Shown: positions 1-11,078 of the stretch, piece after piece
Layout: each line of letters begins with the position of its first letter
Position numbering within the stretch: the first letter of the stretch is position 1
From: Porphyra umbilicalis
Taxonomy: Eukaryota; Rhodophyta; Bangiophyceae; Bangiales; Bangiaceae
NCBI GenBank assembly: GCA_002049455.2
Contig: KV919082.1
Span: forward strand, 1 to 64,000
Length of the DNA: 64,000 nucleotides
Reading direction: 5' to 3'
The notes under the pieces: model-generated
Database searches by the model: none
Seen by the model: the letters and a program-made list of their open reading frames with translations, nothing else
What the model was told of the DNA's origin: nothing
Program-made: the position numbers and the translations under genes

Positions 1-1143
1 CACCGCGCCCGACCGTTTCAGAAGTGCTGCAGGGAGAAATCTGGGGCGGCCCCTCGTGCCGCCGGGGGAGATTGGCCCGCGGCAGAATCCCTCCGGCTGC
101 GTGCGTGAAACGGGGAAACCGCCTCGTCTGCCAGTCCCGGTCGGGCGCACCGCGACCCACAATCCCCTCAGCGAGGCTCAGCCTCACACGCGCGAGCTGC
201 CCCAGGATTTGAATGGTCGCGAGGGCGGCGTACACGGAAGGGGGCGCCTCAAAAACACAAGAGAGAGTGGAACACACTTCCAGCAGCGCGCTCTTTCCGG
301 CAGTTCATTGGATGTCGGCAAACACAATATTCGAGTCGACGATGCACGACGGAGGGGCAACCGATCCCACCCACCCCGCCACCGGACCGAGACGGGGAGC
401 TCTCCCTGAATGAAATCGTCTGCATTCACATCACCCCGGTGCCACGTGGCCATCAGCCCCCCTGCGTGCACAGTTGGGCTTGCACGCCCGTCCGCTGTGG
501 AGGCGGCAACCCCCGCCGGCCGGGCCCGTTTGCCCTGACCGCAGACAGTTGCACGCGCGGGTGCCCGCGGGCCGGCCGCGGCCGACCGGCCGGTCTGCAC
601 GCCAGATGCTGCAGAAATTGGGGCAGCTTTCGCCACCTCCACGGACGCGGCGGCGGCGGCGCCGGTTGCACAGGGGCAGCGGGGCGGCGTGCCGCGCAGG
701 GCTGTGCCCCACGGGGCGGGGTGCGTCGGCCGCCCCACGGTGTCTCGGGGAGGCCCGCCGTGGCTCTGCTGGACAGGTCTGCGGAGGGGCGGCGGCGGCA
801 CCTGCCCTCCCCTCCCTGTGGAGCCCTGTGCGAGCGGCACGCAGTGGGGCCCCTGTGGCCCGCTGCGAGGGGGGTGGCGACGTTCGCTGGGGAGCGCCAG
901 CCCCCTCATCTGGGGGAAATCTGCGCGTCGAGGCGACGCGGCCGTCGCCACCGCCGCCGCCGTCACCGACCGCCGCGCTCCGCCCCGCCGCCGCCGCCGC
1001 CGCCGCCGTCGGCGGGCGCCGGTGGCGCGCGCCGCTCCACCCCACCACCGTCTCCACCCCTATCCATTCCCCCCCGCTCCACCCCCCCCCACCCGATCCC
1101 CCTTTCCCCCTATTTCCTACATCCCCCAACTCCCCCCCAACCG
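1..1143. other. Upstream intergenic sequence, no gene recognised
   Basis: This stretch is GC-rich and low in complexity, with CGG/CCG-type repeats around 640-1010 and a C-rich, pyrimidine-heavy tract around 1020-1140 just before the first gene. Open frames occur on both strands but have the composition of random GC-rich sequence and no recognisable domain. The C/T-rich tract directly before the ATG at 1144 probably belongs to the 5' untranslated region or core promoter of that gene. Confidence 0.5.
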
Positions 1144-1731
1144 ATGTCGTCCCCCATCCCCGTCCTCGCCCCGCCCGTGAGCGCTTCGGCCTCCTCGGCA
1201 GCTGCCGCCGCCGTCGGCGTTGCTGCCCTTGCCGCGTCGTCTTCCCACGCGGCCCGCCCGCAGTTTCGGCGATTCACCCCCGCGGCCGCGCGCGGCTCTG
1301 CCGCACCTAACCGCCGGTCACAAGCCAACCATCACACCAACCATGGCCTCCCCGGCCTCCCCGGCCTTCCCCCTGCGGCGGCAGCGCAGCTAGCAGCTTT
1401 TGCGGCTGCCCTCGGTGCCTTCTTCCCCCCCGTCGTTGCCGCTGCGAAGGGCTTTGGCGCCGCCCGTCGCCCCGGCGGGTTTGGATCGCCCCCGCCTGCC
1501 AGCCGCGGCGTGTTGCCGACCGATGGCGTGCGGTCTGGCTCTAAGGGATCTGGCAAGCTCCGCCCGTGCGAGCCGTGTGCCGGCACGGGCCTGAAGCGGT
1601 GCGCCTTTTGCAGGGGCGGCGGCGTCATGGTCGGTTACCTCGGCGCCGCCGTGCCGTGCGTGCCTTGTGAGCAAAAGGGCACCATGGGGCGCCCGTGCCC
1701 AGACTGTGGCGGCATGGGCTTTTTCCAATAG
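1144..1731 (+). CDS. DnaJ-type zinc-finger protein, BSD2/LQY1-like, probably plastid-targeted
   Basis: A 195-residue protein. Residues 142-195 hold four CxxCxGxG-like modules: CEPCAGTG (142-149), CAFCRGGG (153-160), CVPCEQKG (172-179) and CPDCGGMG (185-192). This is the zinc-binding arrangement of the DnaJ cysteine-rich domain, here without a J-domain. Plastid proteins with only this domain (BSD2, LQY1 and relatives) act as chaperones or thiol-active factors for Rubisco or photosystem II assembly. The N-terminal ~60 residues are rich in Ala, Ser and Arg with almost no acidic residues, as in a plastid transit peptide, and a Phe-containing stretch lies near residues 48-54. The frame stays open far upstream, but the ATG at 1144 is chosen because the targeting-like sequence starts there and the sequence before it is a C/T tract. 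Which family member this is cannot be decided here; the cysteine modules are clear. Confidence 0.82.
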   Translation: MSSPIPVLAPPVSASASSAAAAAVGVAALAASSSHAARPQFRRFTPAAARGSAAPNRRSQANHHTNHGLPGLPGLPPAAAAQLAAFAAALGAFFPPVVAAAKGFGAARRPGGFGSPPPASRGVLPTDGVRSGSKGSGKLRPCEPCAGTGLKRCAFCRGGGVMVGYLGAAVPCVPCEQKGTMGRPCPDCGGMGFFQ

Positions 1732-2517
1732 AAGAGACAGTGTTCCCCGGGCCCCGCGGGGGGGATGGGGGTGGTTCCTGTGATCGATGTGTGTCCAAGA
1801 GTGTGGTCGGTATTCTTTCTTTTCTTTGTCTTGTCTCGTCTTGTTTTTGCTTGCGCTTTTGTTTATTGTTTGTGTCTTGTGCTATGCTATGCTGTGCCCG
1901 ACAGTTTCATCCGGTGCTTCGCTTTTCTACGTGCCGTAACTTGGTGTATGTGGGTTTTGTCGTTTTTTCCTTGAGACCCGTGTGTTGTGTTTGTTTTGCT
2001 TGTGTACCGTGGTATGACGCAGGTAGTGCGTCGTCTCGTTTCTTGCATGTGTCATTGTGTGTCTTGTAAAGAAAACAAGCTTCGTGTCAAGCATCGACTC
2101 CCCTTGTGCCTCTTTGTGACCTCGCTCCTCTTGCTTCCCACAGGCCCCCCAGGGACAGTGGGTTACAATCGTGGCGGTCCGCGCGACGCGGGGATGGGGG
2201 TGTGCGTGTGCCACCACCTTGCGGCGGCCGACAAACAGGGCGGTTGCAGCGGCGTTGCGGAATCATCTCGGCGAATATTTTGGGGTCAGTTGCGCGCGCG
2301 CCTGCTATACCAGGCGTGGCAGTTGACCGCGCGCGCCATGACAGGCAACCGTACTGGCGGGCACCTGGTGCCTACTGGCGCCACAACCGGGGGCGGTTCT
2401 GGAACAAGAAAACGAGAAGAAAGGGGTGGGTAGTTGACAGAAAACAACAAACGAGACGATCAAAACGGGGTGGGCGCGCCTATGCCCGCGTGCACGGCAC
2501 GGTGTGTGCCGTGCCGC
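1732..2517. other. Intergenic sequence between convergent genes; T-rich 3' region
   Basis: The sequence after the zinc-finger gene becomes markedly T-rich on the plus strand at about 1795-2150, with many TTTT, TTGT and CTTG words. This contrasts with the GC-rich genes and suits a 3' untranslated region and polyadenylation zone. No gene is seen. The facing ISWI gene ends at 2518 on the other strand. Confidence 0.5.
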
Positions 2518-5500
2518 TCATTGCGGCAGCCGCTTCTTGGACGCTGGTCCCGCCGGCGGCCGCGAGAAAAAGTCGTCCATGGAGCTCTGGTCGGCCGCCG
2601 CATTGCGCTTGCCGCTCCCGCCGCCGCCGCCGCTCGCACTACCGCTGCCGCTGCGGTCGGCGCTGCCCGACCGCCCCGCGCCCTTGGCCGACCGGCCGCT
2701 GGCGACCGGGGAGGGGGTCTTACGGGCGGCGGGACCGCCCCTACCGGCGCCACTGGCGGGCGAGCCCGACGCGCGGCCCGCCCCGCCGGGGGGCGGCAGC
2801 GGACCCTTGCGCTTGACGCCGCCGCCAGGGGGCGGCGACGCCCCCGAGCGGGCGACGGAACCCGACGCTGCGGGCGCACCGCCGCTGCCCGACCGCGAGG
2901 CGCCGCCGCTGCCTGGCCGCGAGACGCCCCCGCTGCCAGACCGCGCAGCGCCGCCGCTGGCCGGCCGCACGGCGGTCGGCTTGGCGGCGCCCGGGCGGGG
3001 GGTGGCGGCCGGCTTGGCCACGCCGGGGCGGCCGCCCCCCGGCTTGGCGACGCCACCCAGCGGTTTGGCAAACGACCCTCCGGCCTTGGCGGTGGCGGCC
3101 GGGCCGGGTTTGCCGCCCGCCCCCGGGGCCTTGCCGCCCGCCCCCCCCGCCTTGGTCGGCGCCTTGGTAACGACGCTGCCGGGCTTGCGCGCGCCCCCTC
3201 CCGCGGTGCCGCCCGTCTTGCGGCGTTTGACGGCGGCCATGGCGCTCGCAGCCGCAAACGCAGCGGCGGCGGCGGCCATGGACGCCGCGTCGTCGGCTTC
3301 CTTTTGGATGGCCCGGATGAGGTGGTCGACGCGCCGCTTAATCTCCACAGACGTGCGGGACTTGATAAACCAGTCAAAGCGGAACTGGGTGGAGCGGCGC
3401 GTCTCGAGGCGCACCTCGTCCCACGCGCCGTAGCCGAGTTTGGCGGTCATGCAGACGAGCCAGCGATCCTCGTCGGGGATCCAGCCCTTGGAGGCGGCGC
3501 CGTGGTGGCCGCCGCCCCCGCCGCCAGTACCAGTGCCACCGCCCCCGCCAGTGCCACCGCCGCCGCCAGAATTCGGCACCTCCAGGTCCGACCACGGGTC
3601 CTCATAGGCGGCGACCTTGTTGGTCAGCGCCAAGTTGAGCCGCCGGCGGCGCTCGAGTTTGGTTTCCCCGTCCTCAATGCTCTTGCACAGGCGGGGCCAC
3701 GACTCGAGCGTCGTTGGCCCACGGCGCCAAAACTCAGCCGCGTAGAGGTGCACGTCGGCCACCGTCTTGGTCGGCCCGACTTCAGCCGCAATGGCCTTGG
3801 TGTCGTTCCGCCCGTACCGCTCGCAGCCGCGGACGAAGGCGTTGAACTCACGGCGGGTCCAGTTGGCAAAGCCCGACACGACCAGGCGTTGTTTTTCCGC
3901 CTCATCTGCGGGGCTGAGCAGCGGCTCGGTGGGGGCGGGGGGGGCGTCGGCAGCGGCGGCGCGTCCATCCCCGCCGACACGGCGGCGGTGGCGGCGTCGG
4001 CCGCCTCCTTGGCCGCCGCCTCGACCGTTGCATTGTACTTGTCGACAATCGCTCGCTCCGCCGCAAAGAGCTCCTTGAGGCGGACGGTGTTGAAGAGCTG
4101 ATGGTCGTCAAGCTTTGGCGTCTTGTACTTCAGCGTCTTGAACTTGGCGCGCGCGCGGGAGGCGGCGACTTCGGCGGCGCTCATACCACCATTAACGCCG
4201 ACGCCCGCGAGCGCATTCTCGTCGTACGTGCGCACGCGGGAGCGCTTGCCGACGTCGAGGAAAAAATGGTCGCCGGCTCCCCCCCCTGATGCCGCATAGT
4301 TTTCGCCCTGAAAGTTGTACACCGAGCCGGTGCCGCCGAGTGCGGCCCGCCCGTCGAGCGTCAAGTCGAGGAGGCTCAGGTTGCCCGTCTCGGCCGCCTT
4401 GGCCGCCCGAGCCGACAGGTCGTCGTTGAGCTCCTTGGTCTTGCGCTGCCCGCGGGCGAGGATCGCGTCCAGGTCTTCGTCTTCAAACTGGCCCGCCTTG
4501 GCAGAGAAGAACTGGTCGGCGCCGCACCGCACCATGTCGAGCAGCTCCTCCTTATTGACGTTCTTGTTGGACGCGAGGCGCCCCTGTTGGATGACGAGCG
4601 TGTCGAGGCGGAGCTTCTCCATGGCCTTGCGAAGGATGCGCTCCTCCACCGAGTCCCGGGTGACCAACCGCAGCACCGTCACGGGCTTCTTCTGGCCGAT
4701 ACGGTGAGCACGGTCCATCGCCTGCAAGTCCATCTGCGGGTTCCAATCCGAATCAAAGATGATGACCGTGTCGGCGGTCGCCAGGTTGATGCCGAGCCCC
4801 CCCGCCCGCGTTGATAGGAGAAAGATGAACTTGTCCGAGCCGGGCCGATTGAAGTCGGCAATCTGTGCGTCCCGTGACTCCCCGTCCGTACTCCCGTCAA
4901 TGCGGCAGTAGGGGTAGTTGCGCAGGTTCTCGTGGCAGTAGTCCTCTAGGACGTCGAGCACCCGTGTCATTTGGGAAAAGATGAGCACCCGGTGGCCGTC
5001 CGCGCGAAGCCGCGGGAGCAGCTTATCCAGGAGGGACAGCTTGGCGCAGTTGGTAATCAGGTGGTCCCCGTACGGGTCAAGGGAGCGGTCTTCTTGACCC
5101 TCAAACAGGTACGGGTGCTGGCACACCTTGCGCAGCTGCATGACGAGGTTGAGCAACCGCACCCGGTCGCCGCCCTTGCCATTGATGGCCGTGATGTCCT
5201 TCCGCAGCAGGTTGCGGTACAGGTCCAGCTGCATCGGCGTCAGGAACGTGAAGAGAACCGTCTCGGTTTTGGGGGGGAGGGAGGTCTCGACCTCCGACTT
5301 GAGCCGCCGGATGAGGAAGGGCCGCAGCACGGCGTGGAGCTGGCTGACAATCTCCGTCTTGGCCTTGGCCTTCTCCGCCGCCTCGGCGGCGTCGACCACA
5401 TCCCCGTCGCTACCATCGGCGCCGCCGGCGCCGCCCGACGCGCCGGGACCCCCGTCCTGCTCCTCGACCACCGAAAACCACGACTCAAAGTCGTCGCTCG

Positions 5501-7152
5501 ACGAGAAGACATCTGGGAGGAGAAAGTTGAGCAGCGCCCACAGCTCCTTGAGATTGTTCTGCAGGGGCGTCCCCGTCACCAGCAGTCGCGCCTGCGTTTC
5601 AAACGTGCGCACGACTTGGGAGAGCATGGACGCCTCGTTCTTGATGCGGTGCGCCTCATCAATGACCAAGTACCGCCACGCGTACTTGGCTAGGAAGTTC
5701 TTCTCCTTGGTGACCATCTCGTAGCTGGTCACGCACACGTCAAAGCGGCCAAAGACCAGGTCCTCCTCCATCTGGCGCTTGCGCTCCTCCTGGTCGCCAT
5801 GAAAGCGGACGGGGCGAATGTCGGGGCACCACCGCCGGAACTCGTTCATCCAGTTGCCGAGGGTGGACTTGGGAACGATAACTAGATGAGGGCCCGTGAT
5901 GTTTTTGTACTGCCGCAGGAAGCCAAGGAGGGAGATGGTCTGCAGCGTCTTGCCCTGTCGTGTTGAAGGTGGGGAAACCAGGGGGGCGGCGACGCACAGA
6001 TGAGCCAAATAGAGAAAAACAACAGACGACGCATACTCGTGTCAGGTAACGGTCACCAAGGCTCGACCGCCTCCTCCCGCCCGCCGCATCCCGCAGACAA
6101 CCGCACCGCCGTGCCGCCAATTGTGCCACCCGCCACAGCCCGCAGGTGCCATCCCAGCGGTGCCGGCTCTCCTTCCCACAACGTCTCCCACGACCCACAT
6201 GCCACACACCCCTCACGCCCACACCCCACACGCCCCCACCCCGGCACACCCCACACCTCCCCACCTCCCCACCTCCGCACCCACACCGCCGCACGTCGCT
6301 CCAACCCCACTCCCCCCGCGTCGCGCCACGTACCAGCCCCATCTCGTCGGCCAAGATGCCATTGACGCCGCGCTCAAATAGGCTGATCAAAAAGTTGAGG
6401 CCCTCCAGCTGGTACGCCCGCATGGCGCCCTGGATGTTGGCCGGCTGCACGAGCAGGCGCGTCGTCGGCGGCAGCTCCGCCGCGTCGGTGCGCAGCAGCT
6501 GCGCATCCTCCTCCTTTTCCGTCAGGCGGCGGCGCTTGGACGCCGAGTCGGGGGCGTCTTTGGCGGCCGCCGCGGCGGCGGCGGCGCCCACTTTTTTGGA
6601 GACGGGAGGGGGGGGGGGGACGCCCGCGCGTCACCGAGAAAGTGGCGAAAGAGCTTGGATTGGCTGAGGAGGTACTTCATGCGGTCACCTTGGACGGCCG
6701 CCTGGAGGAGGGGGTAGCCGCATGGTGAGGTGGAGAGATGAGAAGGTGAGGGGGTGCGGGGCGTGGTGGCCACGTTGGCGGCAGGGGCCAGACGTGGCCG
6801 CCACGAGAGACCCGAGGTGATCACAGTGGGAGACAGGAGCGAGAGCAGCACGCGCGTCAGAAACGAGCCCGTCAAAGCAGCCAGACGGCACCCCCACCCG
6901 CGCGAGCATCGCCACCAGCCGCCGACGCCAATGACGCCCCCGTCCCCGTCCACAGCCACGACCTCCAAACACCGCAGGACCCCTCACTCGCCCCTCCCCA
7001 CCCCCTCCCAACGTCCCGTCGTCCTCCCGTCACCCCCCCGCCACCCCGCGCGCGCCCCGTACCTTCTCCGCAATGACCGACGCGTTGGAGGCGGCGAGCG
7101 CCGCGTCGCCCGGCTTGCGGCCCTTGCCACGGCCGCCCCCCGCGGGCGCCAT
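2518..7152 (-). CDS. ISWI-type SNF2 chromatin-remodelling ATPase
   Basis: Nucleosome-sliding ATPase of about 1,280 residues. Exon 1 (7152-7063) and exon 2 (from 6701) flank a 361-nt intron. A 379-nt intron (6333-5955) splits the Walker A motif DEMGL/GKT. The DEAH box is near 5650 and RAHRIGQ (motif VI) near 4700. Then come the ISWI-typical KTKELN segment, a HAND-like region (about 4150-4000), SANT (about 3877-3725) and SLIDE (about 3490-3280, with RFDWFIKSRT). A Gly-rich insert separates SANT from SLIDE. A Gly/Ala/Pro/Ser/Lys tail of over 200 residues makes the protein longer than usual ISWI (about 1,000-1,050) and ends in a PIP-box-like peptide. The frame changes at a C12 run (6619-6608) and a C8 run near 3945. 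For the first, a 44-nt intron (6634-6591) is an alternative. For the second, homology to HAND/SANT linkers continues across the run, so an indel is likely. Confidence 0.93.
2566..2589 (-). other. Candidate PCNA-interacting (PIP-box) peptide at the ISWI C-terminus
   Basis: The last 23 residues of the ISWI protein contain QSSMDDFF, which matches the PIP-box pattern Q-x-x-(I/L/M)-x-x-aromatic-aromatic. It is followed by a short basic segment (SKKR). It sits in a disordered-looking tail where such peptides normally act. This is a pattern match; binding is inferred. Confidence 0.6.
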
Positions 7153-8049
7153 GGCGCCGCGTCACCGCCGCCGCCGCGGCTGCCGCCGGCGGGGAACAAC
7201 GCAAGCCGTCGACGGCCCGCGGACGGGCGCGTCACCGCCGCCGCAAGTGGACCGGTGGCACACGCCGACCGGTCGGCGGCGGGCGGCACGCGCCGCACCC
7301 GCCCCCCGCTCGCGGGCGTGGGCGGCAGGAAGCGGGGCCGCCGACCGAGCGGGCCGTCTGCCGCGTCAATGACCAATCCCACCCGACCGTCCACTGAGGG
7401 CAACGCCACCGACAATGGAAGCCGGACGAGGGCGGGTGCACTCCCTGTCCCGGCACACCGTCACGCGGACGGCACACGAGCGGCGCCGGTGGAGGCGCGG
7501 CCGACCGCGGCGGGCGCCGCTTCCGACGCACACAGCTTTCCGACTCTGCCCCCCCCCCGCCTGCGCTGTCGGCCGTGCAAACGCCGCCGCCGCGGCCGCG
7601 CGCGCTGATTGGCGCCAACGCGCCCGTTTTTCCCGCCACCCACGGGGGCTGGCTGTTGGCGTTGGCGTTTGGGCCGCACCAAGTGGCCCCACAGCTCGTC
7701 GGACCAATTTGAGTGGCGGGCGCGCCGGATCAAGTGTCGGCTGCCCGCCCGGGCCGCCGACACGAGGCGGCGGCTTGGAATTCCACTGCTCCCCCCCCGC
7801 GCGCCGCTGCGCGGCGTGGCGCGCGGCGCGGCTGCGTCGCGGTCGGGCGTGCAGCTGCCGCGCCGCCCGCCCCGCGTCGCTGCAGCGACGCAGCTGCGGC
7901 GGCCGCGGCGGCCGCCGTTATGAGCCGCCGCGCCGCGGCGCCTGAGTGGCCGGCCGCCCCCCCCGTCGTCCTCCCCCCCTCCCGGCACGGTCCCCCGCGT
8001 CTCTCCCCCGCGTCTCTCCCCTGCTCGGCCGTCGGGCAAGCGCGTCGCG
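7153..8049. promoter_or_regulatory. Divergent intergenic region between ISWI (-) and F-box/LRR gene (+)
   Basis: The two flanking genes are transcribed away from each other, so this 0.9-kb segment should hold both promoters. CCAAT-type words are visible (CCAAT at 7373-7377, ATTGG near 7606 and CCAAT near 7706). No TATA box is convincing. The rest is GC-rich, low-complexity sequence without a recognisable gene. Confidence 0.4.
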
Positions 8050-9952
8050 ATGGCGACGCCCCCCCCACCCCCGCCGCCGCCGCCGCTGTCGCTGCGCGCG
8101 CTCCTCACCACCGCCGGCTGCCTGCCGGTCGGCGGCGCGGGCGCCGCCGCCGCCGCCGCCGCCGCCGGTGCGGCTGCCCCCACCGCGTCGGCGACGCTCA
8201 CCGACTTGCCGCCCGAGGTGCTGGTGCTCGTCTTTTCCGCCGTCTTTGCGGCGGCGGCGGACGCGGCGGCGACGGCGGCGGCAGACCCCCGGTGGGACGG
8301 CGTGCGCCTCCCGGCCGCGACCGACGAGGGCGCCGACGATGCGGGCGGCGGTGTGGCGGCGGCGGCGGCGGCGGCGGCGGCGCCGTCGCCGCCGCTGGTG
8401 ACGGCGCCCGTGTGGGCGGCGGCGGCGGGCGCGGGGGGGGCGTGCCGCGCCCTCCGGTCGGCGTTTTTGGAGTCGGTCGTGGCCCTAGACGTCGGGCCGC
8501 TGCCCGGCGGCAGCGGCGCCGGCGGCGGCGGCCCTTTGGGCAGCGACGGCGGCACTGGCGGTCGGCGAGGCGGCGGCGGGCGCCTCACCCGCGTCTTTTG
8601 CGAAGCGACCGCCCTCGCAACCGTCGCGCGGTGGGCGGCCTTTACCGTCACCCTCGGGCGGCTCACGTCGGTGCGACGGCTGACGCTGCGGCTGGTCGAC
8701 ATGGGCGACGCGGCCGCCGAGGCGGCCGTGTCCGCCTTGCTGCTCGGCGTCCTCGGCCACGGGGCGCCGGCGCTCACCGCCCTCACCGTCCACGCGGAGG
8801 GGGCGGTCCTCCCCGACGCGGGGGGCCTCGTGCGCGGGCAGCCGGCGCTGCGGCACCTCTGCCTCCCGCACGTGCCCGTGTGGGCGGCGCCGCCCTCCCA
8901 CGTCGACCGCGCAGTGTCCGTCTATGGGGGCATGCGGGAGCGCCTGCGGTCCCTCGACTTGAGCGGCCTGGCGGTGACCCTCGACGCTGGTGACGCGCTC
9001 GCCGCCTTTCTCAACCGCCTCCCGCCGCTGCCGGCGGTGCGGTTTTTGGGCTTTGGGGAACACCCGTCCGTCGACCGGGCGGCGCTGGCGGCAGCGTCGC
9101 GCGCGTGCCCGGCCGTCACGTCGTTGGCGGTCGGCTCTGTGGCGGCGGATGTCGATTCGGCGGCGGGCGCCGAGGTGGTCGCCGCCCGCTTCCCGCGCTT
9201 GCGGGCCCTCAACCTCACCTCGGGGTACCCGGTCGTTGCCCAATCCGTGTCGGCCCAGTTTGTCGGTCGCCTCGTCTGCCGACTCGCTCTCCACACGCTC
9301 ATCCTCCCCGACGTGGTCGCCGGTCTCGGCGCGCTCGCCGCCGCCCTCCCGGCGGCGGCGGCGGCGGCGGGCTCCCCGCCGACCCCCCTCCCCCCCCCCC
9401 AACCCGCCTCCGCATCGACGGGCTGCTGCGCGCCCACCAGGTGGCCGACGCGCTCGGCGGGCGCGCCCTCCCGACGCTCCACGCCCTCCACCTGACCGTC
9501 GCGTCGCTCGACGCGGGCGCGGCGGCGGCGCTAACCGCCCTCGTCGGCCTGCGGGTGCTCTGGGTCGGCCAGCCGACGCGCGGGTGGTTGTCCCTGCGGC
9601 TGGACGCGGCGCTCGCGCTCGCGCCGCCGGCGCTGCGCCGCCTCACCGTTGCGGGCGCGACGCTCGTCGGCTCTGCCGCCGCGGGGCTGCTGTCGGCGGC
9701 GGCGCTGGCGGCACCCCCAACGTTGACAACCGTCTGTTTTGTGGCCACGACGGGGGAGGTGGCGGGCGCGCTCGTTGCCGCTGCGGGCGTGCGGTCCCTG
9801 CGGTCGCTGGTGTTGGCGGGGCACCGGCCGCCGGGGGGGGGGGGGGGCGGGGGGGGGGGGGGGCGCCGGCCGTGGCCGCCAGCGAACTGGGTGCCGCGCG
9901 GGCGCTGCTGGCGCGCCGGCGGCCGGATATTGTGGTGCGGGAGGGGCCCTAG
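8050..9952 (+). CDS. F-box / leucine-rich-repeat-like protein
   Basis: A protein of about 630 residues. After a poly-Pro start and Ala-rich stretch, LTDLPPEVLVLVFSAVF matches the opening helix of an F-box, the Skp1-binding module of SCF ubiquitin ligases. Downstream the chain has irregular leucine-rich units such as SVRRLTLRLVDM, LRSLDLSGL, LRALNLTSG, LHTLILPDVV, LHALHLTVASL, LRRLTVAGA and LRSLVLAGH, as in F-box/LRR substrate receptors. Ala/Gly-rich tracts interrupt the first half. The frame changes twice, at a C-rich run (9383-9400) and at two G15 runs (9833-9863). LRR-like sequence continues in the new frame each time, and the last frame gives a natural end, LARRRPDIVVREGP, at 9952. I treat it as one gene with homopolymer indels. 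The substrate is unknown. Confidence 0.7.
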
Positions 9953-11078
9953 GCGCGCGGCGGGCGCCGGGGTGGCGCCGCGTGCGTGCCGCGCTGCGCG
10001 CCGCGCCGCGCCGCGCCGCGCGCGGAACGTGTGGCCGCCAGGGGAGCGGCGGCGGGGGGCGGCCGCCGCGGCCTGGGTGTGCCACTAGAGGCAGCCGGGG
10101 TGGGGTGCCCCCCCCCCCCCGCCCCGGTGCGGCCCGCCGCCGAGATGTGTGCGCCGTCGCCTCGGTGGTTTCCCTTGCCCCGCGCCGCCCCGTGCGCCGC
10201 GGCGACGAGGGGCCCCCGCCTGGCCCCCGCCGCCCGCCCGAGCAGACACTGACGCACTGGCAGCGTCTGCCGGGCGGCCGTCGCCCCTGCCGCGGGCGGC
10301 GGGGCTGCACGCGGGCGCCGCGCGCACGCCGCTGCCGAGGGGCAATCCCCCCCCCCCCCCCCCGCCCTGCAGCCCGCCCCGCCGCCCGCGCCGCCGAGCC
10401 GCGCCGCCGTTGCCCCTGGCGGCCGCGCGGGTGGGGCGTGCCGTCACCCCCCCCCCCCCCCGCGGGGGCTCCGCCGCGCCCCCCCCTCGGGTGGTCCCAC
10501 CACGACGCGGCGCGCGCGGCGTGGCGCCGGCGGCGGGCGGGGCGGGGGCGCCGGCCCCACCCCGTCCGCCGCCGCCCGCGCCGCCGCCGCCCCCCGCCGC
10601 GCGCGCGGCAGAGGGGTTGGGTGCGCCCCCCGCCCCCGCCAGTGGGCGGCCGGGTGCCGACCGCGCGGCGGCGCCGACCGCGCGGCGGCGGCGGTGCCCG
10701 ACGCGGCCGCCCGCCGGCGCGTCGGTTGCACGTGGGGCGGCCGCGTGGCTCCGCGTCGTCGCGCGCCCGCCCCTTGCTGGGGGCGCCCGGTGTGCACGCG
10801 CGCGCGCGTGCGTGGGGATGGCCCGTGGCGCCGTGTGGCGCCGTCGGTGGGGTGGGTGGGGTGCGCACGACCCGCGGTTCGCGCGTGTGCGGGTCCATCC
10901 GCCGTCTACCTTGTATTCCTTTTTGTTCTTGCGCTCGGCCCCCTCCTCTGCACGCACGCCATTACCAGCGGACAGCCTCTTGCGGGTCTCAACGTGCGGG
11001 TGGACCCGGCGTGCGCTCACGCTCTGGCGGCCAACCGTGGCATACATGTACACCCACGCGCGCAGACGCACCTGCCGC
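9953..11078. other. GC-rich low-complexity intergenic sequence
   Basis: This region between convergent genes has repeated G and C homopolymers (for example around 10110-10125, 10350-10371 and 10447-10463) and CGG-type repeats. Long open frames exist in all phases but lack domains. The last ~250 bases are less GC-rich and may form the 3' region of the ankyrin gene. I see no gene. Confidence 0.5.

Noticed and set aside
439-1143. N-terminal extension of the zinc-finger protein
   Set aside because: The frame is open but the added residues are low-complexity; the transit-like sequence starts at the ATG at 1144.
6591-6634. 44-nt intron in ISWI
   Set aside because: It has GT..AG ends and the right length to restore the frame, but it is far shorter than the other introns and contains a C12 run that explains the shift more simply. 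Kept only as an alternative.
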